A program made the position numbers and the translations under genes. Shown here one piece after another: positions 1 through 12,700 of a DNA stretch of 64,000 nt (position 1 is the first letter of the stretch; each line of letters opens with the position of its first letter). The DNA comes from Hymenolepis diminuta. Lineage: Eukaryota; Platyhelminthes; Cestoda; Cyclophyllidea; Hymenolepididae. The notes beneath the pieces were generated by a model. It saw only the letters and a program-made list of their open reading frames with translations. It did no database searches and was not told the DNA's origin. Where the stretch lies: positions 1 through 64,000 of the forward strand of contig CAADRB010000040.1 of assembly GCA_900708905.1 (NCBI GenBank), written 5' to 3'.

Positions 1-3000
1 AAGGGGAGTCTGAAGAATTTGTACATCACGGGTTCGGTTGCGGGGTTATTCTGAATGTGTACAGTCACATTAATATAAGTATGGATACGTAACAGCTATT
101 CTACTTCTCCTGGTTGGCTGGAGTGTCAAAGTCTACGAAGATGAAGTATACTGTGATTAATTTTATTTTAAACTAATAGAAAAAATTTCCTCTTCTCATG
201 TTTAGGAACAGTCAGGATAAAAGAATGTAAGAACTACTGTGATAAAACGTCAGTAATTGATTAATTTTATATTAATTATTCTAAGTAAGTCTGATTTAAT
301 GCTGACAAACTATCGCAATATTGTCATTCCAATGTTTGTATTTTGCCAGAATTATACAGTTAACATCATACTGTTCTAAGTTAACAGACTAGAAGTCCCA
401 GTAATAACCTCTGTAATGTGGCAATTTAACACAGAAGCCAAGAACCAACAGCAGAACACAAGGCACGTTGTGGTAAACACGTGTACTAAAGGAACTCAAT
501 CTCAATCGGTATCGAATTAAACAAATAGGCATAATTACAAAATGTCTTTCATCAGTGAGAGAATTAAGAAGGAAATTGTAATTTTATTTATAGAAGTATT
601 GAAAGTGGAGAAAATAATTTTCATTTATTCTAGCATACACAAATTGAAATTCGTATTTACCTGATCTCTCTCTTAACATATTATAAGACCATGAAAAGCC
701 AATGCGGTTTAATAATGCCTTTATTTTTGGAGAATCATCGCGTTTTGAAAAGAAATCTTATGTTTTATGATGAAAGCAGCTTAAGAGACATCAAAATATT
801 TTAAAGTTACCCAATTAAATTTCTTCTCTCTTAATAATAATTTACTGGTAGTGTAAAGCAATATTGTCCGTGAATAGAAGAATGATGTAATTTTATGTCA
901 GTAGAATTGTAGCTGAAATGTACAATTTTGGGGTATAAGCGTGTAATGTGTTACACAAATAATTAACATGATTTTGGTAGTTGTACACGTTTGTGCTTCT
1001 CTAGAGTGACTGAGTTTAGACAGTAATTTTGGAAACCACTAATACCCCTTCATGTCTGTCAAACTCTTCAGGCGACTCAAGCCGCCACCCTCCTTTATAG
1101 CTTCTTACTAATCTTTACAACCCCTTTTTAAAAACTTCAACAGTTTTTGTCAACCCTATCTATAAATATTTGTGAGCAATCTTACCCCTATCCCTCACCT
1201 CACTTCTTATCTCAAACTTCTGCCGCCCAACTTCTAGCTACCTTCTTTCCATCTGCAGTTTTTCCTATCAGCTTCTTTCTCCAGTAACTCTCCTACCTTC
1301 TGCTCTTGTAGTCCTCTTGCTTTGTCTCTGCTTACCACTCCTCATCAAACTTATATACTTAACAAGCCTTTCCATCCATCCAACTCTTCATTTGGTGACA
1401 ATAGTTTTATCGTTGAAACGGATTTTTAAAATTCTGTGTTCTTTCAACTTCGAAAAAATTATCATTAAAGTGTTTGTAAAAGAGAATAAGCCGCAATACA
1501 TTTGAATTCCAGTCGATTAGAAAGTAACAGAGTTGGCGAAGAAATCATATATTTAAAATAAAATACTAAAAGAAACATTTAAATACTGAAACAATATAGA
1601 TGAATTTGTAGGATGACTCTCAATATATTTCCAGAATTACTCTTTATTCGCATTCTCTATGGCAACGCCTCGGTTTTTCGTCCATGCAGCCGCAGTGGTG
1701 TCTTTTATGCCCCTATGACGCAAAACCTCTATCTGTCTTGTCTAAACGCGACCACCGATTCTCCTTTTCTATAGCAGCCTCGTTTCACTTACAAGTACGT
1801 CTGCACTCATGTTCTCACGTGGCCTTACCCAAGTGACTCATATAAAACTGTCTTTGTTTTTCCACTCGAAACATAACGTGTGTCAGTTACCGACTTCTAC
1901 GTTTCCCTCTCACCTCCTCTGTTCTTCAGCCCTCTCCACCCTCCTTCTGTAATATCAATCCTTGTTGTGGCTTCTTCTTTCATACATTTCGGTCTATTCA
2001 ACTCATGGTGTTCAGCTCCACAGTTGTTGTTAGCTCTTACTCAAACAACTACGAAGTGGTGACCGTCGCTGCTGTTAGTGATTACCTTAACTCCCAACAA
2101 ATTGTTTGATATTTTAATTGAGTATTTAAGTGTAGTATAAGTAACACTTGTAGGTTAAGGGACTGAATGACAATGAAACGAGTGTTACTATTAACACAGC
2201 TTCGTAAATATTACCTATGAGCTCATCAAGGGGTAATATTTTAACATTACATTAATATTAACATTTTAACATATTGACAAGTTGGAATATCATTTGAATA
2301 ATCTTCATTTTACAAAATCTAACCTTATACTTGAGTACATCTCACCTAATAATTTCGAAAGACGATAATCGATTACCTGAATTTATATCACTTTATTTAT
2401 CGATCTATCAAAGCGTAAATCATTAAATAATTTTAAACAGAATCACTTAACAACTAATCGCAAAGATGTCTATATAAAGGTTCTATTTAATGAGGTAAAT
2501 ATCTTATGTTGTCGTAAGAGAGCGACAGAAATATCTTCCATGTTAGTAGTTACATACCTCTGGAAGGACTTTCGAAAGTTCTTTTGCTGGTAAATTGGCA
2601 AAGCATCAGCAGATCAAGAGATGGATTAAACTAATGCGTTTTTTATGAGAAAAGTTAAATCTGAAGCAATTTACTTCCACATGACCTCGAATTTATTATG
2701 GTTAATTAGATTCCCTCAATATTTTCTTTATTTCACCTCTCATTACTGAAAGTATTTTGAAATTCCTTTATGTTACTCATAACTAAAATTTTTTCCAATT
2801 TCTACATCATTACCATTCACTGGTTTAGCCCTCTGTATCTTATAAATCAGAATTTCCTTTCCTGTTTTTTGGATAACATTCATTTAGGGTATTTTGGTTA
2901 AAGAATAGGCAATAGATTTGATATATTTTAATATTTTGGTTGATCTCATACGTGTTATCGTCTGATTGCTCAGACTCCAAATTGAAGAAAAAGAAGTATT

Positions 3001-6000
3001 ACGCAGACACATGAGACATCATAAGACGTCGGCTTATTGTAAGACTGAATATAAGTCCATCATATTCTAAGAGTTCTAGATCATTCTGATCTCAATGATA
3101 TTTTTTTGGTTTCATAAATAATTGATATTTATTCAAACAATTTACTTTTTATCAGGTGGACATTTTTTGGAGAATAATCATGCGAATGTATTTAACCTGA
3201 AGTGATACAGATCTGAGTCAATCAAGGGTCTAAACAAAATAAGTTACTCCATATTCTTATGATACCGCATTTCATAAAATACGGAGTAGATGAAGACCGA
3301 TGAGACAGATTAATGGAAAATTCACTGAAAATAGAAAGGTTTCTGTAATCTACAAGTCCGATATCCTAGTTTTCCAAGATAGAAACGGAAGGGAACGCAC
3401 GCACAAGTCAGTTAGACACTGAACCGTTTTAATTATGACCTTGAAGAATATAAACGGGCTAAAACCATGAATATGAGGAAATATAACACATTTAAAAAAT
3501 CGAAATATTATCTTACAAAGTGGAAATATTTAATAAAATATGTTTTCACATTATATAATACTTCCGCCTTGAAAGAGACTAATGTGAAGATGCATAATAA
3601 TTTAATTCCCATTTTTTGATCTATAAATTCATTCAACTCCTAATAGTCTGTGGTAAATTTAAAATACATATAACTATGAAATTAGTAGAAGTAACTATCT
3701 GGAAATATCATGATTAAATTACTACTTTAAAATTTATGGGTGTCCAGTTTGAGTGAATTCTAGTTACCTCTATTGAGTTTGAGAGGTCATTGACTATCAT
3801 CATCTAATTTCTCTTGGTTATTAGAAGATACAAATAAATCCAAAATAGCTGACCTACTACGGAATTAAATCATCCTATCAACAAGTTCTGAATTTCGTAG
3901 GCATAACCCTATCCATGAACCTGTAATCAAGTCATTAACCTTGGACATTCGGAAATTTGACAGTGAATCATAAATCTTATGAAACTACGGACAGCTCAGT
4001 GCTTACAAAAATTCGTGACGCCTTGTCTTTACTACCCACTTCTTCTTGTTTTTATTGGGATCCTTTCCGACTGCCCATACTCATATGCTTTTCCACTGCT
4101 AAAATTTGCAAAAGTTTATTGCATTGTCATGGACAAAGCAATTCTTTAGTCACAAACATATTTTCAGTCATTCCGTACAAACAGTTTTCTCTCACCTTCT
4201 AAACTTTAATTCAGAATTGAAATTTCCATTTTATTCCAAATGGCGATTCAATATATAATTTACTCTACGTTCAACTCCTGTTCTTCTGATTTGAGTCTTC
4301 TGTTGTTTACTTTCAGCCTTTAGGCAGACCATTAATTTTGTAAAGGTAAATCTTCAAGTCTAAATTTATTAGTCTTCTAACGGTGGCTCTGCTTATTGAA
4401 TATAGTGCTACTTGTTAAATAAAAGGAGACTTCAATTAAAACTATAAAATTAAGCTATAAAATAAATGAGTTTTCTGATAGATCAGGTTTATTATTATTC
4501 CCCATCGTACATACGTGATTCACTAATTGGTCCAGGAGTCCGAACCATTTACTGTCTGTGGCATAATTTGTCGGTCTCTATCTGATCCAAGTCTTTGAAG
4601 TCTTTCTCTTTCCAAACTCTTGCTGTCGCTCTTGTCAATATCATTTAATGTAGATTCTGCTCTTACTTCACTTTTAATAAATTCAATGCTAAACATGATG
4701 CAGTTGGATGTTGTAAATAGATCATCCACTATGAACTTCAATCTCGACATTATTCTAATTTCTTCTAATGGATTTCTTTGTGGAACAACTCAAATGATCG
4801 CACTCTGTAAGGGTAGGTTTCATCATTTAATGCCGTAGCTACGATTAATTTTCCCAACCGTGTAGTACGTTTAAGTCCTACCTCTCATTCATATTTTCCT
4901 TCAGACGATATTAATTTGTGGTCACTTTCTTCTAATTTTTCGATGTTGTGCATAGTAACTTCTTTCTGCAGCTCTAATCTTGGCTTCCTCGAACAAGAGA
5001 GGCAGTTACACATTGTTAATTGTAGACAATGACCCACTTCAATGAATAATTTTGATGGTGTGTGAGGTGATGTCAAAAAATTAACATTTGCTGCATTCTT
5101 TTGATCACGTCAATATATTCAACATGGGAGAAAATGCTCATACGCAGATCCTTAAATCCAAACTTTATTTTTGGGAAATATTTAAATTAAGAGCTTTTCC
5201 ATAAGCATAACCTATATTTTTTCAATTCCGTTTCAATGGGCAATCCGTATTAGTAAATAAGCTTCAGTTGAAGGAAACAGACACATTGAAGGGACTACAA
5301 ATAGAAATGCCAACCACACTTGCGCCAGTAAAGCATTGGTTAACGTGCTCGTCTACAAAGTTCAGTTTCGATATCATCAGGACATACTGGAATGGCCATT
5401 CACGTTGGTTAAGTTTGGCTTGGGTAATTCTAAAATTCGGAATCGGAATTTGAATCCATCGACCAACAAGTCCTGAACAAAGTGGACAGAGACTTCTTCA
5501 TGAACCAGAGAATCAATTCATATTATTTAAATATTAGAACATTACAGTGTAAACTATACTTCTTGTGAGAATACGGTCAAATTAGTACCACTTTATTTCA
5601 AGTAAGGTAAAACTTTTATTTCCCTTTGATCCACTTCCCCACCTTCCACACATTATTGGATTTGTTTGCTTTTCCTTTCATTCAGATGCCTTCTCATAAA
5701 TAAGAATTGTAATTTTTTGTTTTGCCATGGCAATAACAATTTATTCCATTTAATTCTGGTTCCCTAGTTTAATCGATCCCTTTCAATCTTGCAGTGTATT
5801 TCTCGACTTCACTTAGAAATACACCTAGTGAAGAAAATTATTTGACCGATTAACTTTGCTGTCCCATTATTCTTTCTCTGGATTTGTAAATCATAAAGCT
5901 TAAAAACAAGTCAGATAATTTGTAAATCATGAAAGTGTTCATCAATTCAAAAGTGTATCTATTTTGGGCACGTCATAGTTCTATGGCAGGAATTAAAACC

Positions 6001-6326
6001 ATGAAACGAGAAGTGAGAAAGTTAAGTGGAAAACGAGGAATAAGAGGACAGGGGGAAGGGCTATAAGCACCGTTTCATTAAGAGTCAATGGGAGACGTTT
6101 TATAATTCACACAAGTCAATAAATGAAATTGGCGCATATGGTGAGAGTTAGGAAAGTGACTAGATGGAACTTTTGTGGGGATTCTAGGTGGATTGATATA
6201 CAATTTGACTGGAAATCTTTCACCTATCGTCTGATATGCATACCTGACTGAAGAATTCTTTCTTGATCAAAACTCTGTCTTGAAATTTCCTCTTGGGTTT
6301 TGATTAATATCCCACTTCAAATGGTT
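1..6326. other. 3' flank of spectraplakin, no supported gene
   Basis: AT-rich sequence with only short ORFs lacking recognisable domains. It contains one copy of a dispersed repeat (373-538), two pyrimidine-rich blocks (about 1040-1345 and 1650-2060), and ORF-like stretches on the minus strand at 4513-4782 and 4885-5076. The spectraplakin 3' UTR presumably lies in the right part, but its end is not defined. Confidence 0.6.
373..538 (-). repeat. Dispersed repeat, copy A
   Basis: The reverse complement of about 448-538 matches 15964-16054 closely: shared strings include AATTCGATACCGATTGAG and GTGCCTTGTGTTCTGCTG. The match continues more weakly, with TTACTGGGACTTCTAGTC resembling the core at 16111-16136. 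Probably an old interspersed element. Confidence 0.8.
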
Positions 6327-6332
6327 TTTATT
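6327..6332 (-). promoter_or_regulatory. AATAAA overlapping the stop codon
   Basis: AATAAA on the minus strand overlaps the TAA stop. Used as a polyadenylation signal it would give an extremely short 3' UTR. Other AATAAA copies on this strand lie at 5740-5745, 5615-5620 and 5592-5597 and are equally possible. Weak evidence. Confidence 0.2.
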
Positions 6333-6722
6333 GGTTTTCTCTATCTTTATCTTCAGTGGGATATGTTTGAGTGTTACTTCTGATTGATTCCACTGTTTCT
6401 TCTGAATGAATACTCGGCAATGCTTTCAATTCGTCACCTTCTAAAATCGAGGAGAGAGGACCGGAATTGGATTGGGGCTGATTATTGACATTTGCTCCTG
6501 GATTTGGATCGGAGGTAGCTGGAGGACCCTGTCTCTCACTTGGGAATTCAGAAATGCTACTGTTGAGTGAAGTTGGAGGAGAAGCATCTTCGGTCCGTAA
6601 TTCAGTAGGATGGGAGTCTTGGTGATCTACAAGAATGGGTGGTTTCGCTAACGGGAGCGAATGGCAGGATGAGGATGGCGAACTAAGGCGAGAGGAATTC
6701 GATTTTCTTTGGATATTTGATG
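6328..6722 (-). CDS. Spectraplakin terminal exon with stop codon
   Basis: Acceptor TTCAAG; reads [20 protein letters not shown] and ends [16 protein letters not shown] then TAA (6328-6330). Ser/Pro-rich, no domain. The stop is in phase with all upstream exons, so it closes the main isoform. Confidence 0.88.
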
Positions 6723-9700
6723 CTTGAAAAGCAAAAGAACAATCAATTAGAATATAATCTTAAAATTCGATTATTACACCAAATTGCTAAATTACCTCTC
6801 GCTGGAAGACTACTTCTAACTGGAGTGTTTCGGCTATCTTTCCGCGTAATTTGACTTCTGGATAGCGTGCTTGATGTACTTAAATGCCTCGGATAAGATA
6901 GTTTCGAAAGTGATTTCGGAATGCTGGATGGACGTCCACTACAACCTGGATCTGTACAAGAAACTGAACCGGAACTTCCATCACGGAAACGAGGATGGAA
7001 TTTCAACATCATATGGGTCTGATCCTCGGGGTAACCTGCGTCTCTTCTTTCTGATTCATTCGCTGCCCAAAAGGAGGCTAAAATTGAAATTAAAGCTGAG
7101 GGTTATAAAATTTTTTAAGGCTTTTAATAATTTACAAAAAAATGACAACATGTAAATGGGAGCGGGTGCACGCTAAATAGAATGACACTGAAATGAATAC
7201 TGAAGAAAATCATGCGACTACAAGCTAGAGTTTGCAGCATGCAGCGGCTTCTCACCATCCATAATTCTTTGTATATACAGATGAGGTAGAATGAAGGGTT
7301 CTAGTAGCGCTACTTTTGAGAGCTTCGTTTACTAGACGAAACACTGTGCCTTGTTGACGTACTGGAGGAATCAGAATTCTGCTTCCTTGGACGGCCAATC
7401 ATCATGGCTTGAAGGGTTCGCCCACCACCCCGAACTGAAGACCGCCTAACTCCATCTGCCGTATAATTCGTGCGTGAATTAGCCTGAGGCATGACTATGT
7501 AGAATTCACCGCTCCTTGACGTTTCACTTAGCTCTCGATCATCTCCATGACATCTGTGACTTCGCCGTGGGCCGCTCAAACTCGGTGTCAGTTGAGGAAG
7601 GGATGCCGCTAGATTCTTCGGTATTAACTTCAATTCTCGAGGTGCATTTACATCATCTGTAGGACTGGTAGATGCCACTGCCGCCATATTTGTCAGGTCT
7701 GACATGGCGTCACTGTGAGCTGATTGAAGAAAGCCCAAACGTAAAAGACAGATTATACGGTGATTAAAACAGAAAGTCACATTCCTAAAAGTAATCGGGC
7801 ACAATCGCTTGAGGTATTAAAACAACGATATTAATGGTTAAAGTTAACCTGTTTAAAGTGGAACAAACAGAAGTTACTGGGAGTAATCACTTCAATACAT
7901 GGTAAAGGAAACGAAATTGCAAAGGTTAAGCGAAAGCTTATAATTCTAGAATATTCCAACTTACACAGTTTCCCTTTTTCAACCTCCAAATCAGTATAGA
8001 AGTAGACTATATCAAGTATAATTAGTTAGTGCTGGCGGCTGTTCAGCCAGAAATTCATTAAGAATTTTAAAATGTGCTTTCTTAAGATATCACTAAATGT
8101 CAATAAGGAGGACTATAAACAAAGAAATTAGTAGTAAACATACCTCTACAGGGATCATTTTTGACTAAGAACTCTGTTAATGGTGTCCATCCACCTCCAA
8201 CACGGACCATAACATTACTTCTTAGGATTCGAACCAGTCGGAGTTTCTGAGAATCACCAAACTGAAGGAAAATTTATGCCTGTATTCATGTGTTCAAAGT
8301 TCAGAACGAATAAATTACAACGATATGGACCTACCCTATACATGTTTCCGTTTATTTTACTGATACGATAAGTGTTATGGCAGGTGCATAAACTGGCCTG
8401 ATGCTTCGCTTCATGTTCAATGGCGTTACCTTCGAGTTTCGATAGATCCAGGTACTGAGGTTTGGGGATCGTTGATGAACGCAAAGCTGCGTTAAATTTC
8501 TTTAAATCAATCCATCCATCGCCGTTCGCATCCACGATACCAGCAACGATCTCCAATTCCAATCTCGATGTAGGGAATCCTAAACAGAAAGTGGCATTAC
8601 ATCAGTAGCAGAAAATGGAATACTATATGTCAGTGAGCAAATGAAATCTTACTGGACTCCAAGATTGCATTCGTAAATTCGTCTCGAGTTAGACGACCGT
8701 CTCGGTCTGTATCATATCGATAGAACATGTCAATGAGCCGTGCTTTCTTTACATGTAGCCAATTCAAATATCTATGTCGCCAGGCATCAAAATCAAATGT
8801 CTTCAGTTTTTCCACTTCATTGGCGTGAGCTAATCGATCTTCAAGCGCAGCTCTTCGAGCTCTAATTATCGTCATCACTCTGTCCCATTTCTCACACATC
8901 TCTTTGACCCGTTCGCTAGCATAGACCAGAGATTGTTCTGTTGAACCAGAGTCCGGAGTCCTGCCTTTCAGAGACGTTGGTCGTTTCTTCACAACTTCAA
9001 CCTTTCTAGCATGCTTGAGCACTTCATCACGTTGTCCTTTACGTTCTTCAAGCTCCGCCGATACCTGACCAACTTCTGTTAACATTCGTTCAACTTGAGT
9101 TGTATCGATCTCAAGGCCAATTGATCCGGTGTCGAAACGACTTGACGACCCAGAAGAGAGCTCAGAGATTACTTCGATTGAAACAGGTCCGGTGGAGATT
9201 GTTGGTTGGGAAGACATGCGCTCTGACCTAAGAATGACTTCTGTCGTATTTAACCAACTTATTAATGCGTCGAGAGTTAGTCGACGCTCACGCTGTTCTT
9301 TTGATAGTTGAGCTAATTTTGCCTCATGTTTTTGCGACCAGTCCAGCATCTACATAATCAAAGAGATATTCGTACGACAACAAATGGAACAGAAGAGGGC
9401 TAAATATGGTAAATTACCTCTTCCCAGCGTGTATTGACAGCATTCATCCACTGACGTATTCTAGCAGCGGCTTCTGAGTGGTTCTTACAGTCTGCGAGAA
9501 TTCGATTTCCTCTTGTAAGACAGTCACATACGCGAGTTTCTTGAGCTGCCATTCCAGAGGTCACAGCCGAGGCTGCTGAGTTTGCAGAATCCTCTTCCGA
9601 GCACGGTTCGTTTGAATCCATGACTCGTGGATCATCGCCTTCAGGGAGTGCAGCAATTTTGCGTAAAGCGTATTCAGCTCCAGCACAGTAATCAAAAACA

Positions 9701-12700
9701 TCTTGACATGACTTCTGGAACTCCTCTGCCTATATTAAAGAGATCAGATGCACTTAAATGCTCATTTTCCTCAATGAAAATATTTTGGCAACTTACGTTC
9801 TTACGAGCCACTTTCAAGTTTACACTTCTGACTTTGGCTTTCATTTGAACTTTCATCCATTGGGCATTCAGTCCAGCTAATTGCTCCTGCATTACAAGAG
9901 AATCCGTCAACTCTGCAACGTCGCCGCCGCTTTCAGGTCTACACTTAGCCAAGAGTTCAGCTGCTGTAGTTTGAAGTTTCGTCACAGAAGCTTCTCGCTC
10001 TTGTAATTGAGCTAATAGATTTTGGTGTGCTTCTTCCAGTTGCTAGAACGAATATCACTAGTTTATTAGCACCAAGCTGGGGTAAAAGGGCAGTTGAAGT
10101 AGTAAAATTACCTTTATAGTTTCGACATCTCCGCCGCAACCCTTCTTCTCACTCTCATCTAGCATGCTATCCAACTTATTAATCCATTCAAGCAACGAAA
10201 CGAAAGCATCTTTGTATTGACCGGAGCGCAATAAAGCCTCCTCTAGTACCTTTTGTCTAAAAATGTACATTAGAAAAGTTTTAAATGCTTTAAATTATTT
10301 TCAATAGATATATTCAGTTGCAAAGAGGCTCACTTTTCAAGGGACTTCGTACAGACCGCGTTCCATAGGAACTTGAGTTCACTGAGCATTCGGTTAAGTT
10401 CTATCTGATCATCTCGTGGTGCTTTTTCCATAATTTTTATGAGCTGTCTTCTGACTGCATCATAATTGGTACTATGAACACCTAGATCTCTTTGGAACTC
10501 GCGATGACGGGCAAGCTCATGTAAAAGAACATCTGGTTGTGTGCTCACTGAACACCAAGTACTCTCTTGAAGTCGAGTATTCAATTCCTCATTCAACCAG
10601 TCTGTTAGTTGCTTCCACGCTGTCGACAATTTCCGTGATTCCTGTAAACGTGATTAGAAATTATTGCCAAGAAATAGACATTAACAAATGGGTCCGATTT
10701 AACCCACCTTATAAGCAGCTGCGAATTGTCTGCTTCTGTCAGCACTTTTTTGTGATAGTTTCTCCCATCTCGTATGAGCACTGGAGAGAAGGTTCTTTAC
10801 CAATAACACATCCTGTTCCAAGGCATGTGAGCCAATGAAAACCATCGACCTGTCAAGAGAAGTCAAGGCTTTTTCCCTTTTAGAAGCAATCTCTCTTCTC
10901 ATCGCAGTTTGTGTTGGTAGCTGAAGCTGAAGAGTTGAAGGCACATACGAGATACCAGGAGCTTGGGACATGCGCCGTTCAGCCTGTGTGAGCCATTGAA
11001 TAAAATCACCGAGATCTTTGTGGAAGTTGGTGACTCGCGTGAATCCTGATTGAACCTGCATCAGCCTCTCTTGAGACTGGGCGAGAAGTTGATGCTGTTG
11101 TTGATTCAGACCTTCAAGATGACCTACTAGTCGATCTCTAGTTGCACCTGCTGATGCTAGCATTCCGGCCGACGATGAGCGAAGGTTTCCAATCTAAAAT
11201 GTGAAAGTACAGGGTCATAGTTCACCCGCAGTTGTAGCTCTACAAAGTCTGTCAAACCGCTACAAACCTGTCCGCCTAGATTTTCAATGGCAGTATGAAG
11301 TTGTTGACACCGGTTAAGACTCTGTTTAGCACTGTCAGGTAGTCCACCGATAAGTCGAGCTCTGGGAGCAGAAATCTTTCCTTCCAGTCGGCGATATTCA
11401 CGGCGAAGTTCATCCAACTGACTGTAGAAGTTTTGAGCCTGTAGGGAGAGAGATGTCAGACATAAGATTCATAAATATGTCATATACTAAACCAGATAAA
11501 AAATAAAAGGATACCTCTCTAAGAGCCTCTTCAAGTTTCTCCTGCTTTTCCATGAGGGACTGTTTAAGCTTCTCCCAGACTTGATTCAGTCGTGTCAATT
11601 TTGGAGAGAACTTATCTTTATTCTTTGCTTTAGCCTCTTGGTTTATCCGAACTACATCTGGTTGTCGCCTGGCAGCATTCGCCTGGATCATCTTGGACCG
11701 AGCTAACTCGAAATCTAACGACTTCTTATCTCCTCTGGAAATTGTAATGGCATCAACAGAAGCTTGCACTGTTTGAATCCATTGAATAAGAGCATCTAGA
11801 GCCGAGTCAAAATCTCCAAGAGACATCAACTCAGTCTGCAGATCGTGACGTCGACGGTTCAATGCCTCATTTAAATCACTCCATCGAGAAGTTGCGGAAG
11901 TGAGCATATCTTGAACTTCGGCTCCTTTTCCTTCTAACCTATCTCCGTCAACGCCTTCAGATAATAGCCCTATAAGTAAAATACTTCAAAATCATGCATA
12001 TATTTGACATGCATTCTAATATTCAGAGCGTATTTTACGCCAAACGAACCTTCGGGAACACAAGCGGCGGACATCAACTGACCAGCGGTCCAATTCAAAT
12101 TTTCTATTTGCTCGTGTTTCGGCATAACCGATCCACTCCAAGCTTCAAGTTGATCTATTTGCTGTAAGATGTCGTCCGTATGATTTGCTACTGCTTCAAA
12201 CTCCTTTTCGGCCTTTTCAAGAACATTAACGAAACTCTTTAGGTCATGCTAAAACGTAAAAGAACAATTTAGCCACCGTGTTTATTAAGGAAATAAGTAC
12301 AAGCTATTCTTACTTGAAGTTTTTGAGCTATGCAGAGATGGTCCTTAGCTGAAACCTTCTGTTGTTCACAAGTGTTCATGAGATTATTCGCAATTCCATT
12401 AACCTCTCGAATTGAGCTGTTGATCTCATTTTTGAGAATACCCTTTTCACTCTCACTTCTTGCTTTCTCTTCAATCAACAGTTCAACAATTTTGTCACCA
12501 ACGCCTCGCAAATCATCCAGTCGTTTATTAGAATTTTTAATTTCTTCGCTGATTTTCTGAAGGCCTTCAATTTGCATTTCGTAGGTCGATGGTTCCAGAG
12601 GATATTTTGCAGAGGAGCCAGTTACCAGCGAATCCATCGAACGCCTTAAAGCCATCAGATCAGATTGGAAGTTGGATAGAGGTAGCCAGAATTCCTCGGA

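Noticed and set aside
4620..4838. Plus-strand ORF of 72 codons
   Set aside because: It overlaps the better-looking minus-strand frame and has no domain or splice context.
7720..7804. Extension of the tail frame upstream to an ATG at 7804
   Set aside because: A clear acceptor at 7720-7721 after a pyrimidine tract and the matching phase with the GAS2 exon show this part is intron.
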